Source of the DNA: Roseovarius halotolerans | GTDB lineage: Bacteria; Pseudomonadota; Alphaproteobacteria; Rhodobacterales; Rhodobacteraceae | Assembly (NCBI RefSeq): GCF_900172255.1 | Contig: NZ_FWFU01000004.1 | Location: 372,001 to 436,000 of the forward strand | Length of the DNA stretch: 64,000 nucleotides | Direction of reading: 5' to 3' | Shown: piece after piece, positions 53,021 to 62,185 of the stretch | Position numbering within the stretch: the first letter of the stretch is position 1 | Layout of the letters: the number at the start of each line of letters is the position of its first letter | Translations under genes and position numbers: made by a program | Notes under the pieces: generated by a model | The model's database searches: none | What the model was told of the DNA's origin: nothing | What the model saw: the letters and a program-made list of their open reading frames with translations, nothing else

Positions 53021-54046
53021 GTGACCAAGCCCGATCATCGCCCCCTGACCCTGCGCGACGTATCCGAGGCCTCGGGCGTTTCCGAAATGACCGTGAGCCG
53101 CGTTCTGCGCAACCGGGGCGACGTCTCCGATGCCACCCGCCAGCGCGTGCTCGAAGCCGCCAAGCGCCTCGGCTACGTGCCCAACAAGATCGCGGGCGCG
53201 CTCGCCAGTCAGCGGGTCAACCTTGTCGCCGTGATCATCCCCTCGATGTCCAACATGGTCTTTCCCGAGGTCATGACCGGGATCAGCCAGATCCTCGAGG
53301 AAACCGATCTCCAGCCGGTTGTCGGCCTCACCGACTACCTTCCCGAGAAAGAGGAGAAGGTCCTTTACGAGATGCTCTCCTGGCGCCCTTCAGGGGTCAT
53401 CATCGCCGGGCTCGAACATTCCGATGCCAGCCGCGCGATGCTGCGCGCCTCGGGCATTCCCGTGGTCGAGATCATGGATGTGGACGGCACGCCGGTCGAT
53501 TCCGTGGTCGGCATCTCGCATCGCCGCGCCGGTCAGCAGATGGCGCAGGCGATCATCAAGGCCGGGTATCGGCGCATCGGCTTCCTCGGCACCAAGATGC
53601 CGCTCGATCACCGCGCGCGCAAACGCTTCGAGGGCTTCACCCAGGCCCTTGCCAAGGCCGGGATCGAAGTCGCCGACCAGGAATTCTATTCCGGCGGTTC
53701 GGCGCTGGTGAAGGGCCGCGAGATGACCGAGACGCTGCTCAAACGCACGCCCGACCTCGATTTCCTCTATTACTCGAATGACAAGATCGGTGCGGGCGGG
53801 CTCATGTATCTCATCGAACAGGGCATCGACATTCCCGGCCAGGTCGGGCTTGCCGGTTTCAACGGGCTGGACCTGCTCAAGGGCCTGCCGCGCGAACTGG
53901 CCACGATGGATGCCTGCCGGATCGAGATCGGCCGCCGCGCCGCGCAGATCATCGCCGACCGTGTGGAACACCCCGACCAGACGGACCCCGTGCGCGTCGC
54001 GCTGGAGCCCACGATCACCTTCGGCGACACCCTGCGCCGCGACTGA
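53021..54046 (+). CDS. LacI-family transcriptional regulator (GntR/gluconate-type)
   Basis: The protein has 341 residues from a GTG start. An N-terminal LacI helix-turn-helix (TLRDVSEASGVSEMTVSRVL, about 8-27) and hinge are followed by a periplasmic-binding-protein-like sensor (about 65-341) with VVGISHRRAGQQMA and YRRIGFLGTKMP. It resembles gluconate-type LacI regulators. No sugar-acid genes are adjacent, only an exporter gene convergent with it, so its targets lie elsewhere. GCGCTAACA at 52983-52991 could be half of an autoregulatory operator. Confidence 0.88.
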   Translation: MTKPDHRPLTLRDVSEASGVSEMTVSRVLRNRGDVSDATRQRVLEAAKRLGYVPNKIAGALASQRVNLVAVIIPSMSNMVFPEVMTGISQILEETDLQPVVGLTDYLPEKEEKVLYEMLSWRPSGVIIAGLEHSDASRAMLRASGIPVVEIMDVDGTPVDSVVGISHRRAGQQMAQAIIKAGYRRIGFLGTKMPLDHRARKRFEGFTQALAKAGIEVADQEFYSGGSALVKGREMTETLLKRTPDLDFLYYSNDKIGAGGLMYLIEQGIDIPGQVGLAGFNGLDLLKGLPRELATMDACRIEIGRRAAQIIADRVEHPDQTDPVRVALEPTITFGDTLRRD

Positions 54047-54067
54047 CGCAACTCCGGCAGCCCGCGC

Positions 54068-54970
54068 TCACCGCTCCCTCACCGCGCGCCGCCGCCTCAC
54101 CGGCCAGACCTCCAGCACACCCGCCAGCAGCACCAGAGCGCCGCCCACAAGTTCCATCCCGCGCAAATGCTCATCCGCCAGCAGGGCCGCGGACAGCGCA
54201 CCGACAAGAACCTCGGTCATCAGCAAGATACCGACCCGCGCCGGCTCCAGCCGCACGGTCGCCCACATCAGACCGCCAATCGACAGCACCCACCAAAGGC
54301 CCCCCGCCCCAAAGGCAAGCGCCAGCAGCTTCCAGCCATCGCCAAGGCTGTCGCCATTCGGCAAGGGCGCCAGAAGCGGCGCCAGCAGGCAGGATGCCAC
54401 CATCCCGCCAAGGGCAAAGACAAACGCCGCCTCGACCGGCCCCAGCACCGATTTCGACCGGATTCCCGTCGTCCCGACCGACCACAGAAGCCCGGCCAGC
54501 AGGGCCATCCATTCGCCGATGCTGCGCGGCACCGGCACCATGCCATCCGCGCTCAGCATCATTGCAAGGCCGGCAAGACCCACGCCGATCGCCAGCAGCC
54601 GCATGGGTGGGGTATGCCAGCCCATCACGTAGCGGCCGATCAGCGTGCTCCAGACCGGCGTCAGGAAGTAAAGCAGGATGACGATCGCGACCCGGCCATA
54701 GACGAAGGCCACCGAATAAAGCGCGAAGGCCGCGCCGCCGATGGCGATAGAGACCAGAGCGACGCCGCCCGCATGCCGGATCGCGCGCCAGCGCCGCAGC
54801 GCGGATGGCAAAAGCAAAAGCACCGCCGATCCGGTCACGGCCACCGTGCCCCATGCGCCGCCCAGGCCCATCTCGCTCAGGGCGCGCACCGCAAGCCAAT
54901 AGAAGCCCCAGAATGCCCCCGTGGCGAAGACGATGGCTGTGGCCAGCCCGGTGACGTGATGATCGTTCAT
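54068..54970 (-). CDS. EamA-family (drug/metabolite transporter superfamily) membrane protein
   Basis: The 300-residue protein has about ten membrane helices in two repeated EamA units. The first includes FATGAFWGFYWLAVRALSEM and the second starts near MALLAGLLWSVGTTGIRSKS. Family members export amino acids, nucleosides or other metabolites. It converges with the LacI regulator with only 21 bases between stops, which argues against a shared promoter. The substrate is unknown. Confidence 0.85.
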   Translation of the reverse strand: MNDHHVTGLATAIVFATGAFWGFYWLAVRALSEMGLGGAWGTVAVTGSAVLLLLPSALRRWRAIRHAGGVALVSIAIGGAAFALYSVAFVYGRVAIVILLYFLTPVWSTLIGRYVMGWHTPPMRLLAIGVGLAGLAMMLSADGMVPVPRSIGEWMALLAGLLWSVGTTGIRSKSVLGPVEAAFVFALGGMVASCLLAPLLAPLPNGDSLGDGWKLLALAFGAGGLWWVLSIGGLMWATVRLEPARVGILLMTEVLVGALSAALLADEHLRGMELVGGALVLLAGVLEVWPVRRRRAVRER

Positions 54971-55038
54971 GATCCCGCACTCGGTTCAACGCGCCCTGGC
55001 GGGCAATCGCGCCGCCCGGCCGCGATATCTGAAACGAA

Positions 55039-55070
55039 CAGCGCCCCTGCAATCCACTGCAAGGGCGCTG
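55039..55070 (-). terminator. Rho-independent terminator of the petABC operon
   Basis: Thirteen-base arms, 55039-55051 and 55058-55070, pair with one mismatch around ATCCAC. On the minus strand the stem is followed by TTCGTTTC, and on the plus strand by TCTCTTGTCTTT. It lies 50 bases after the cytochrome c1 stop. Confidence 0.7.
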
Positions 55071-55120
55071 ATCTCTTGTCTTTCGCACGACGCGAGCCGA
55101 CGCTCCGCCGACTCATCGTG

Positions 55121-55909
55121 TCAGGCGGTTTTCTTGCCCTTGATCGGCGCCCAGATGCGCTTGTTGGTCAGGTAGAGCAGCACCGTCAGCACGGTCAGGA
55201 AGATCACCCCGGTCAGACCGGCCTGCTTGCGGGCCATCATCTTGGGTTCGGCCGCCCACATCAGGAAGGCCGCGACATCCTCTGCCTCGTGATGCATGGA
55301 GTTGGAATGGCCGTCGGCATATTCCACGTCCTCGCCGTAAAGCGGCGGTGCCATCGCGATCCAGCCGCCCGGAAAGGCGGTGTTCTCGTAAAAGGTCGTG
55401 CCGGCCTCGAACTTGTCCTCACCGGTATAGCCGGTCAGGATCGAGACGATATATTCCGGTCCGCCCATGCCGTTGAACAGCTGCGAAAGTCCGGTGCCGT
55501 AGGGGCCGTGGAACCCGGCGCGCTTCTTGGCCATCAGGCTCAGGTCCGGCGCATTCGGGTCGTTGGACGCCGGGAAATGGTCCGTCGGCTTGGCTTCGCG
55601 GAAATCGTCCAGCTCGGGATCGAACACCTCGAACTGCGCCGCATAGGCGCGCACCTGGTCGGCGGGCAGATGCGGCCCGCCCTCGTCGCCCAGGGTGCGC
55701 AGCGGCACATAGGTCATGCCGTGGCAGGACGAGCAGATCTCGGTATAGACCTGAAGGCCGCGTTGCAGCTGGTTCTGGTCGAACGTGCCGAACGGACCCT
55801 CGAAGGAGAAGTTCACATCCTCGATGTGGCCTTCCCCGCCGGCCGCCAGCGCACCACCGGCCGAAAGGGTCAGGGCGGCGACTGCGGTAATCGCGAGTTT
55901 CTTCAACAT
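55121..55909 (-). CDS. petC: Ubiquinol-cytochrome c reductase cytochrome c1
   Basis: The protein has 262 residues, with a signal peptide to about residue 22 (AGGALA-AG). Haem is attached at CSSCHG, and the sixth ligand Met lies in [11 protein letters not shown]-terminal membrane anchor ([20 protein letters not shown]) is followed by a basic end. It is the periplasmic electron acceptor from the Rieske centre in the bc1 complex. It is last in the petA-petB-petC operon, which ends at a terminator. Confidence 0.96.
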   Translation of the reverse strand: MLKKLAITAVAALTLSAGGALAAGGEGHIEDVNFSFEGPFGTFDQNQLQRGLQVYTEICSSCHGMTYVPLRTLGDEGGPHLPADQVRAYAAQFEVFDPELDDFREAKPTDHFPASNDPNAPDLSLMAKKRAGFHGPYGTGLSQLFNGMGGPEYIVSILTGYTGEDKFEAGTTFYENTAFPGGWIAMAPPLYGEDVEYADGHSNSMHHEAEDVAAFLMWAAEPKMMARKQAGLTGVIFLTVLTVLLYLTNKRIWAPIKGKKTA

Positions 55910-55925
55910 TGTCCCGTGTCCTTTC

Positions 55926-57272
55926 TTATTCGGCAGGTGTGGCGGCGGTCTGACCCGCGTCACCGGATGCCTTGGGGTAGTGCGCATCGAAATCGGCTTC
56001 GATGGTCTCGGGCGGCGTTTGCGGTTTCTCGATCACGCCAAGCAGCGGCAGGATGACCAGGAAATACGCGAACCAATAGGCCGATCCGATCAGCGAGATG
56101 GTCGAATAGGGCGGCTCCGCCGGCATCGCACCCGCCCACATCAGGACGACGAAATCCAGCACCAGCAGGGCGAACCACCATTTGAACATCGGCCGGTAAC
56201 GGCCCGAGCGCACGCTCGATGTATCCAGCCACGGCACCAGCGCCATCACCGCGATCGCGCCGAACATCGCCAGCACACCGAAGAACTTGGCGTCGATGAT
56301 GCCGCCGGTGATCCAGCTGGCGAACATCACCACCCAGACATCCGCGGTAAAGGCCCGCAGGATCGCGTAGAAGGGCAGGAAATACCATTCCGGCACGATA
56401 TGCGACGGCGTCACCAGCGGGTTGGCCTCGATATAGTTGTCGGGATGGCCCAGGTAGTTCGGCATGAAGCCGACGATCGCGAAGAACACCACCATGATCA
56501 GGGCCAGCGCGAAAAGGTCCTTCATCACGAAATAGGGCCAGAACGGCACCGTGTCCTTCTCGGCCTCGGCCTTCGAGCCGCGCCGCACTTCGACACCGGT
56601 GGGGTTGTTGTTGCCCGTGGTGTGGAAGGCCCAGATATGGATCGCCACCAGCGCCGCGATCACGAAGGGCAGCAGGTAATGCAGCGAGAAGAATCGGTTC
56701 AGCGTGGCGTTATCGACCGCCGGTCCGCCCAGCAGCCATGTCTGGATCGGCTCACCGATGAAGGGAATCGCACCAAACAGGCCGGTAATCACCGTGGCAC
56801 CCCAGAACGACATCTGCCCCCAGGGCAGCACGTAGCCCATGAAGGCCGTGCCCATCATCATCAGGTAAATCAGCATCCCGACGATCCACGTGATCTCTCG
56901 CGGCGCCTTGTAGGAGCCGTAATAGAGACCGCGGAAAATGTGGATGTAAACGGCAAGGAAGAACAGCGACGCGCCGTTCATGTGCAGATACCGAAGCATA
57001 TGCCCGCCATTCACGTTGCGCATGATATGCTCGATCGACGCGAATGCCATGTCCACATGCGGCGTGTAATGCATCACCAGCACGATGCCGGTCACGATCT
57101 GCAACGCCAGACAGAAGGTCAGGACGATGCCCCAGATCCACATCCAGTTGAGGTTCTTGGGGGTCGGGATCATCAGCGTGTCATAGAGCAGGCCGACAAT
57201 GGGCAGGCGCGAATGAAGCCATTTCGCGCCGCCAGACTTCGGTTCGTAGTGATCGTGCGGAATTCCGGACAT
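55926..57272 (-). CDS. petB: Ubiquinol-cytochrome c reductase cytochrome b
   Basis: The 448-residue protein has eight membrane helices. Haem-ligand histidines are in [21 protein letters not shown] and in [19 protein letters not shown]. The quinol-site PEWY motif is in [19 protein letters not shown]-terminal extension ends in an Ala/Thr-rich tail. It carries both quinone sites of the bc1 complex, which supplies the proton-motive force in respiration (including nitrate respiration through Nap here). It lies 11 bases after petA. Confidence 0.97.
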   Translation of the reverse strand: MSGIPHDHYEPKSGGAKWLHSRLPIVGLLYDTLMIPTPKNLNWMWIWGIVLTFCLALQIVTGIVLVMHYTPHVDMAFASIEHIMRNVNGGHMLRYLHMNGASLFFLAVYIHIFRGLYYGSYKAPREITWIVGMLIYLMMMGTAFMGYVLPWGQMSFWGATVITGLFGAIPFIGEPIQTWLLGGPAVDNATLNRFFSLHYLLPFVIAALVAIHIWAFHTTGNNNPTGVEVRRGSKAEAEKDTVPFWPYFVMKDLFALALIMVVFFAIVGFMPNYLGHPDNYIEANPLVTPSHIVPEWYFLPFYAILRAFTADVWVVMFASWITGGIIDAKFFGVLAMFGAIAVMALVPWLDTSSVRSGRYRPMFKWWFALLVLDFVVLMWAGAMPAEPPYSTISLIGSAYWFAYFLVILPLLGVIEKPQTPPETIEADFDAHYPKASGDAGQTAATPAE

Positions 57273-57283
57273 GAGTGCTTTCC

Positions 57284-57862
57284 TTATCCCAGTTTGATCG
57301 TCGATTCGTCGACGAATTCGGCGATCGGCACCGGCAGGTTCTCCGGTGCGGGGCCTTTGCGGATACGGCCAGACGTGTCGTAATGCGACCCGTGGCAGGG
57401 GCAGAACCAGCCGCCGACATTGTCCGCCGCGGTATAGTCGCCGGCATTGCCCAGCGGCACACAGCCCAGATGCGTGCAGACACCCATCTGAACCAGCCAC
57501 TCGCCCGCCTCGTCCATCGTGCGATTCTCGTCATTGGCGGGCACGTCGCCCTCGATATTGTTGTTGCGTGCGATCTTGTCCGGCAGATCCGCCAGGTCGA
57601 CCGCGCGCGCATTCTCGATCTCGGCCGCGGTGCGGCGGCGGATGAACACCGGCTTGCCCAGCCATTTCACTGTCAGCTGCGTGCCCTGGTCCACACCCGA
57701 GATATCGACCCGGATCGAGCTCAGCGCCTGAACGTCTGCCGACGGGTTCATCTGGTGCACGAGCGGCCAGATCGCGGCCCCTGCGGTCACCGCCCCCGCG
57801 CCTGCGGTGGCATAATAGAGAAAATCTCTGCGGGTGCCTTCGTGGTTTTCTGCGTGGGACAC
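57284..57862 (-). CDS. petA: Ubiquinol-cytochrome c reductase Rieske iron-sulphur subunit
   Basis: The 192-residue protein starts at a GTG (57862) preceded by GGAGTAAAACCC. The usual MSHAE-type N-terminus ([14 protein letters not shown]) begins exactly there, while the longer frame upstream is unlike the family. A Tat-type anchor ([19 protein letters not shown]) is followed by the cluster motifs CTHLGC and CPCHGS. The alphaproteobacterial insert [16 protein letters not shown] is present. It moves electrons from ubiquinol to cytochrome c1. Confidence 0.96.
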   Translation of the reverse strand: MSHAENHEGTRRDFLYYATAGAGAVTAGAAIWPLVHQMNPSADVQALSSIRVDISGVDQGTQLTVKWLGKPVFIRRRTAAEIENARAVDLADLPDKIARNNNIEGDVPANDENRTMDEAGEWLVQMGVCTHLGCVPLGNAGDYTAADNVGGWFCPCHGSHYDTSGRIRKGPAPENLPVPIAEFVDESTIKLG

Positions 57863-58081
57863 GGGTTTTACTCCATTCTCATAGACGTCACGGCGCCCCG
57901 CCGTCTGCACAACGCAAGAACGCGGGTCCGTTTGGATCGCTATTTAGCGGGCGATTCAAGGGCAGTCCAGTATGCAATCCTATCGTTTCATTCATGGCGC
58001 GGAAGTGTCGCGCTTGAGACCCGCGCAGCGCAGGTGTATCTAGCACCCAGACTCGCCCCATCGCAACGAAAGCATTCCCCC

Positions 58082-58765
58082 ATGAAAACATCGATTGCCG
58101 CAAGCGCCCTTCTGGCCGCCTCCGCCCTCGCCAGCCCCGCCGCCGCCGAAATGGAACTCAGCCTCTATCTCGGTGTGCAAAGCGTCGCGGGCTCCAACGC
58201 CTCGGGCTACCTGCCCGGCGGCGCCCCCTTCAACCGTTCGATGGACTGGGAGGGCAAGCCCCTCGACAGCCCGATCTATTATGGCGGCCGTGCGATCTGG
58301 TGGCTCGACAACAATATCGGCTTCGGCCTCGAGGGCACCCACGTCAAGGCCTATGCCTCGCCGCTCGACCGCCTGGCGCTCGGCGTCAACCGGATGGAGC
58401 TTTCGGACGGCCACAACATCATCACCGCCAACGTGATGAAACGCTGGCCCGGCGCCTTCAAGCAGACCCCGAAATTCACGCCCTACCTGGGCGCGGGCGT
58501 CGGCGTCGCCATTCCCCATGTCGATATCGAGGTCACAGGCTCGCCCGTGCGCACCCACGATTTCGAAGTCACCGGCCTCGCCCTTCGCGGGATCGCCGGG
58601 CTGAAATACGACTTCAACGAAAGATGGGCGCTGTTCGGGGAATACCAGTTCACCTGGTCGGACAACGACATCACCATCGACCCCGCACCCGGCCAGTTCG
58701 CTGGCAAGATGAAAACCGAAATCCTGTCGCACGCCTTCAATATCGGCGTCAGCTACAGCTTCTGA
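58082..58765 (+). CDS. Outer-membrane beta-barrel protein, LpxQ (lipid A oxidase)-like
   Basis: The 227-residue precursor has a signal peptide ending around residue 22 (SPAAA-EM). The rest is alternating hydrophobic beta strands with turn residues, ending in a terminal aromatic (AFNIGVSYSF), the standard barrel closing signal. The segment IYYGGRAIWWLDNNIGFGLE followed by NRMELSDGHNI resembles proteins annotated as lipid A oxidase in alphaproteobacteria. I recall this only as an annotation; the enzymatic role is unproven. It diverges from petA across a 219-base gap in which I see no clear signals. Confidence 0.75.
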   Translation: MKTSIAASALLAASALASPAAAEMELSLYLGVQSVAGSNASGYLPGGAPFNRSMDWEGKPLDSPIYYGGRAIWWLDNNIGFGLEGTHVKAYASPLDRLALGVNRMELSDGHNIITANVMKRWPGAFKQTPKFTPYLGAGVGVAIPHVDIEVTGSPVRTHDFEVTGLALRGIAGLKYDFNERWALFGEYQFTWSDNDITIDPAPGQFAGKMKTEILSHAFNIGVSYSF

Positions 58766-58813
58766 TGTTCCCCAAGGCGGCGGCGCAGCCAGCGCCGCCC
58801 CTTCGCCGCCCGC

Positions 58814-59518
58814 TCAGCCCGTCCCGGCCAGCTTCTTCTGGCGCGCAAAGGGGCTGCGCCCCAGCCAGACCTGCATCCGGTCGGCCAGCCCGCGATCCCC
58901 TTCCAGCGACATTTTCCCCTGATCCAGTGCCTGCCTGACCGTCGTCAGCCCCATCCAGATCGCCGTCATGCATTTCAGATCGGTCTCCACGAACAGATCG
59001 ACGTCGAAACCCGGATCTATCGAACACAGATCGACACTCTTTCCCGGCTCGACAATCAGCCACCAATCCCGGCGACCCTCAGGCTGATCGGAGTAAAGAA
59101 ACGCGAAAACCGTCTTTCTGAGCGGCAATGGCGTCGGGTCGAGGTTGCGGCGCATGTCCCACATCAACAGCCCCGGATCGACATTCTTGAGGCTCGGCTC
59201 GGCCTCGATCCATTTCTGACCCCATGTGCCGAACGCCTCGATCACCGGTGCAAGGTCGCGCCCTGCCTCCGTCAGCTCATAAGCCATGTGACCGGAATCC
59301 TCGGGGGCCGGGCTGCGGGTGACGATCCCGGCGCGCTCCAGTTCGCGCAGACGTTTGGATAACAGCGTTGGTGACATCCTCGGCACGCCCCGGCGCAATT
59401 CGTTGAAGCGCGCCGATCCGGCCACCAATTCACGTAACAGGACCATCGTCCAGCGCGGGCACAGAACCTCCGCCGCCATGGCGACGGGACAGAACTGGCG
59501 ATAACTTTGATCCGCCAT
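58814..59518 (-). CDS. HxlR-family transcriptional regulator with SCP2-like C-terminal domain
   Basis: The protein has 234 residues. The HxlR winged helix covers about 8-100 (RQFCPVAMAAEVLCPRW, then RFNELRRGVPRMSPTLLSKR). A C-terminal sterol-carrier-like domain (about 115-225) may bind a lipid or small ligand. HxlR proteins often carry redox-sensitive cysteines near the N-terminus; here they are Cys10 and Cys20. It diverges from the truncated haemoglobin gene, which it may control. Confidence 0.85.
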   Translation of the reverse strand: MADQSYRQFCPVAMAAEVLCPRWTMVLLRELVAGSARFNELRRGVPRMSPTLLSKRLRELERAGIVTRSPAPEDSGHMAYELTEAGRDLAPVIEAFGTWGQKWIEAEPSLKNVDPGLLMWDMRRNLDPTPLPLRKTVFAFLYSDQPEGRRDWWLIVEPGKSVDLCSIDPGFDVDLFVETDLKCMTAIWMGLTTVRQALDQGKMSLEGDRGLADRMQVWLGRSPFARQKKLAGTG

Positions 59519-59666
59519 GGTGCCTCCAAAGCATTACCCTACCCGATCCCGCACAAAAATTCGACTCCTGATACAGATCGTGCACTGGCAGCGCCGTGTC
59601 CCGGCCTGTCACTGTCGGGCCACGAGGCCGGCCTCCGGACCTCGACAAGGGAGAAGGAGATTCAAG

Positions 59667-60065
59667 ATGAATTCACTGGGCAAAGAGATAAACACCGCCA
59701 CCCTTTTTGAACGCCTCGGGGCAACCGAAGGCGTCCGCCAGCTGGTCGATGGCGTCATCGACGCGCATATGCTCAACCCCGAGATCAAGGCGCGCTTCCT
59801 GCCCTATCAGGATGACGCCGATCATCTGGCCGGAATCAAGAAACATGTCTGCGACTTCTTCGTGCTCGGCGCGGGCGGGCCTGACCGATACGAGGGCCGC
59901 TCCATGCCCGAGGCGCATCGCGGCATGAATATCAACGCGGCGGAATTCCTCGCCGCGACTGACGATATTCTCGATACGATGGAACAGCACGGCCATGACG
60001 CCGCCACCAGAAACGAGGTTCTGGCGATCGTCTATTCCCTCAAGGACGAGATCATCCGCGTCTGA
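59667..60065 (+). CDS. Group-1 truncated haemoglobin-like protein
   Basis: The protein has 132 residues. The ATG at 59667 follows a run of purines (GGGAGAAGGAG). The family blocks are LFERLGATEGVRQLVDGVID, IKKHVCDFFVLGAGG followed by PDRYEGRSM, and the proximal haem histidine in PEAHRGMNI. Such globins bind O2 or detoxify nitric oxide, which would suit an organism with periplasmic nitrate reductase. The link to nitrate metabolism is inference only. It is a single gene, divergent from the HxlR regulator. Confidence 0.85.
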   Translation: MNSLGKEINTATLFERLGATEGVRQLVDGVIDAHMLNPEIKARFLPYQDDADHLAGIKKHVCDFFVLGAGGPDRYEGRSMPEAHRGMNINAAEFLAATDDILDTMEQHGHDAATRNEVLAIVYSLKDEIIRV

Positions 60066-60126
60066 CCGGGCACAAGGCCCGTGCGGGGCGGGGCGGCTCG
60101 CGCGCACGCACCGCCCCGGCCATTCA

Positions 60127-60729
60127 TCAATGCGGGCGCGTCGCCACCATGCTGTCGCGCTGCGCGAAAACGGCGAACCAGTCATCCAACGCATCGTTGC
60201 CCTTGCGCCAGCCGCGGTCGTCATGGCGGAAATCCAGATAGGCCAGGGCACAGCCCACGGCGATCTGCCCCATGTCCAGCGGCCCGCGCAGATGGCTCAT
60301 CCAGCGCGCGTTCAGCGCCCCGACCGCCCGCTCGACCTTGGCCCATTGTGCGTCGACCCAGGCCTCCACAAAGGCTTCACCGGGGCGCATCTTGTGCTCG
60401 TAGACCATCAGCACCGCCGCCTCCATGATCCCGTCCGCTGTCGCTTCCAGCGTCAGGGTCTCCCAAAGGCGCCCGTCCGGGTAAAGTCCGGCCCGCGCAC
60501 GATCATCGAGATAGCGGCAGATCACCCGGCTGTCATAGATCGCCGGACCCTCCGCGCGGATCAGCGCCGGGATCTTGCCGATGGGATTCGCGCTCGCCAC
60601 TTTGGGGGCGGTGTCATAGGGCGTGGTCGCCGCCGTCACCAACTCGACTTCGTCCAGCTGCCCGGTCTCGTTGAGCAGCACCAGAACCTTTCGCACGAAT
60701 GGCGACGTGCCCGAGGAAATGAGCTTCAT
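60127..60729 (-). CDS. Glutathione S-transferase family protein
   Basis: The protein has 200 residues. The ATG at 60729 follows GGAGAGTGACAAG. An N-terminal thioredoxin-like domain (SGTSPFVRKVLVLLNETGQ, then GKIPALIRAEGPAIYDSRVI with the cis-Pro and the Glu-Ser/Asp-Ser glutathione site) is followed by an all-helical C-terminal domain with DMGQIAVGCALAYLD. A Ser near residue 9 is the likely catalytic residue. It is probably a detoxification enzyme. A cluster of TGTACA-type repeats lies upstream, towards mtaB. Confidence 0.87.
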   Translation of the reverse strand: MKLISSGTSPFVRKVLVLLNETGQLDEVELVTAATTPYDTAPKVASANPIGKIPALIRAEGPAIYDSRVICRYLDDRARAGLYPDGRLWETLTLEATADGIMEAAVLMVYEHKMRPGEAFVEAWVDAQWAKVERAVGALNARWMSHLRGPLDMGQIAVGCALAYLDFRHDDRGWRKGNDALDDWFAVFAQRDSMVATRPH

Positions 60730-60852
60730 CTTGTCACTCTCCAATTGGATAATCCGCGCAAGCTTAGGGCGCACCGGGGCGCTTGAACAGCCCCGTGATC
60801 CGCGCGACGCACAAGAGGGGGATCACGCCGAATCCGGCCCGATTTCCGGTTC

Positions 60853-60921
60853 TGTACACATCTTTTCGCCAACCCGGTCATTCCTGTACAAAAGCGGCGT
60901 ACAAAACGGACGTTTTGTACG
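60853..60921. promoter_or_regulatory. GTAC-repeat cluster with a long palindrome between GST and mtaB
   Basis: TGTACA occurs at 60853-60858 and 60885-60890. CGTACAAAACG (60898-60908) and CGTTTTGTACG (60911-60921) are exact 11-base inverted arms around GA. The block lies between the mtaB stop (60926) and the GST start (60729), both on the minus strand. It may be an operator of the GST gene, the mtaB terminator, or both. Confidence 0.45.
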
Positions 60922-60925
60922 TTGC

Positions 60926-62185
60926 TCAGGCCGCCACCAGCTGCTGACCGCGGGTGCCGGTGACAGTCGCCGTGACGATCTGGCCTTCCTCCCGGTCGGC
61001 GTCGAACGCCACCTCGGTGAACTGCTCCGTGCGCCCCATCCGGGGGTTTTCCATCAAGATGCGGTGGGTCCGCCCCTGTTGCTCCGCAAGATGTCGGGTC
61101 ACCTGCGCCGCGCCCGCCGCGCGCAATTGTGCCGCGCGTTCCTTGATGTCCTTGCCATGCACCTGCGGCATCCGCGCCGCGGGCGTGCCGGGGCGCGGGC
61201 TGTAGGGAAAGACATGCAGCCATGTAAGCTGGCATTCTTCTACCAATTTCAATGAGTTAGCGAACGCTTCCTCGGTTTCGGTCGGGAACCCCGCGATGAT
61301 ATCCGCCCCGAATGTCATCTCCGGCCGCAACCGCTTCGCCTCCTCCACAAACCGTATCGCATCCCCCCTCAAATGCCGCCGCTTCATCCGTTTCAGGATC
61401 AGGTCATCCCCATGCTGAAGGCTCAGGTGAAGATGCGGCATCAGCCGCGGCTCGGTGGCGATCGCCTGCATGAGGTTTTCGTCTACCTCTATGGAATCAA
61501 TGGAAGAAATTCGCAGGCGTGGCAGGTCGGGCACCAGTTTCAGGATGCGCATCACCAGGTCGCCAAGGCGCGGCGCCGCGGGCAGATCGGCGCCCCAGCT
61601 GGTCAGATCGACCCCCGTCAGCACCACCTCGTTATACCCCCGCGCCACCAGCCGCCGGATCTGATCCACTACCACCCCGGCCGGCACCGACCGCGAATTT
61701 CCCCTGCCATAAGGAATAATGCAGAACGTGCACCGATGGTCACACCCGTTCTGCACCTGTACATAAGCCCGGCTCCGGGACCCGAAACCGTCGATCAGGT
61801 GACCGGCGGTTTCGGTCACGCTCATGATGTCGTCTACCTGGCAAGCCTCTGTTTTACCTATGAAATCCGCTGCCATGCCCTTCCAGGTTTCGGGCTGCAT
61901 CTTCTCGGTGTTCCCGATCACGGCGTCCACTTCGGCCATCGCGGTAAAGGTCTCGGGCTCGGTCTGCGCGGCGCAGCCGGTGACGATCAGGCGCGCGTCG
62001 GGATGCTCTCGCCGCAAGCGCCGGATCTCCTGCCGCGCCTTGCGCACCGCCTCTGCCGTGACCGCACAAGTATTTATGATTACAGCGTTTTCCAGGCCCG
62101 CTTGCTGGCTGAGCTCTTTCATCGCCTCGGTTTCATAGGCGTTGAGGCGGCATCCGAGCGTGGTGAATCGCGGCGCCTGCGTCAT
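60926..62185 (-). CDS. mtaB: tRNA N6-threonylcarbamoyladenosine methylthiotransferase
   Basis: The protein has 419 residues. The N-terminal domain has three cluster cysteines (TLGCRLN, INTCAV, VTGCAAQ). The radical-SAM domain has CDHRCTFC (CxxxCxxC), and a C-terminal TRAM-like domain starts near HRILMENPRMG. MtaB adds the methylthio group to t6A at position 37 of ANN-reading tRNAs, notably tRNA-Lys(UUU). That tRNA gene lies less than 1 kb away. The ATG at 62185 overlaps the dapF stop by 4 bases. Confidence 0.94.
   Translation of the reverse strand: MTQAPRFTTLGCRLNAYETEAMKELSQQAGLENAVIINTCAVTAEAVRKARQEIRRLRREHPDARLIVTGCAAQTEPETFTAMAEVDAVIGNTEKMQPETWKGMAADFIGKTEACQVDDIMSVTETAGHLIDGFGSRSRAYVQVQNGCDHRCTFCIIPYGRGNSRSVPAGVVVDQIRRLVARGYNEVVLTGVDLTSWGADLPAAPRLGDLVMRILKLVPDLPRLRISSIDSIEVDENLMQAIATEPRLMPHLHLSLQHGDDLILKRMKRRHLRGDAIRFVEEAKRLRPEMTFGADIIAGFPTETEEAFANSLKLVEECQLTWLHVFPYSPRPGTPAARMPQVHGKDIKERAAQLRAAGAAQVTRHLAEQQGRTHRILMENPRMGRTEQFTEVAFDADREEGQIVTATVTGTRGQQLVAA

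Noticed and set aside
54167..56056. A 629-codon plus-strand frame across the EamA and cytochrome c1 genes
   Set aside because: It spans two clear minus-strand genes and a terminator and has no recognisable domain.
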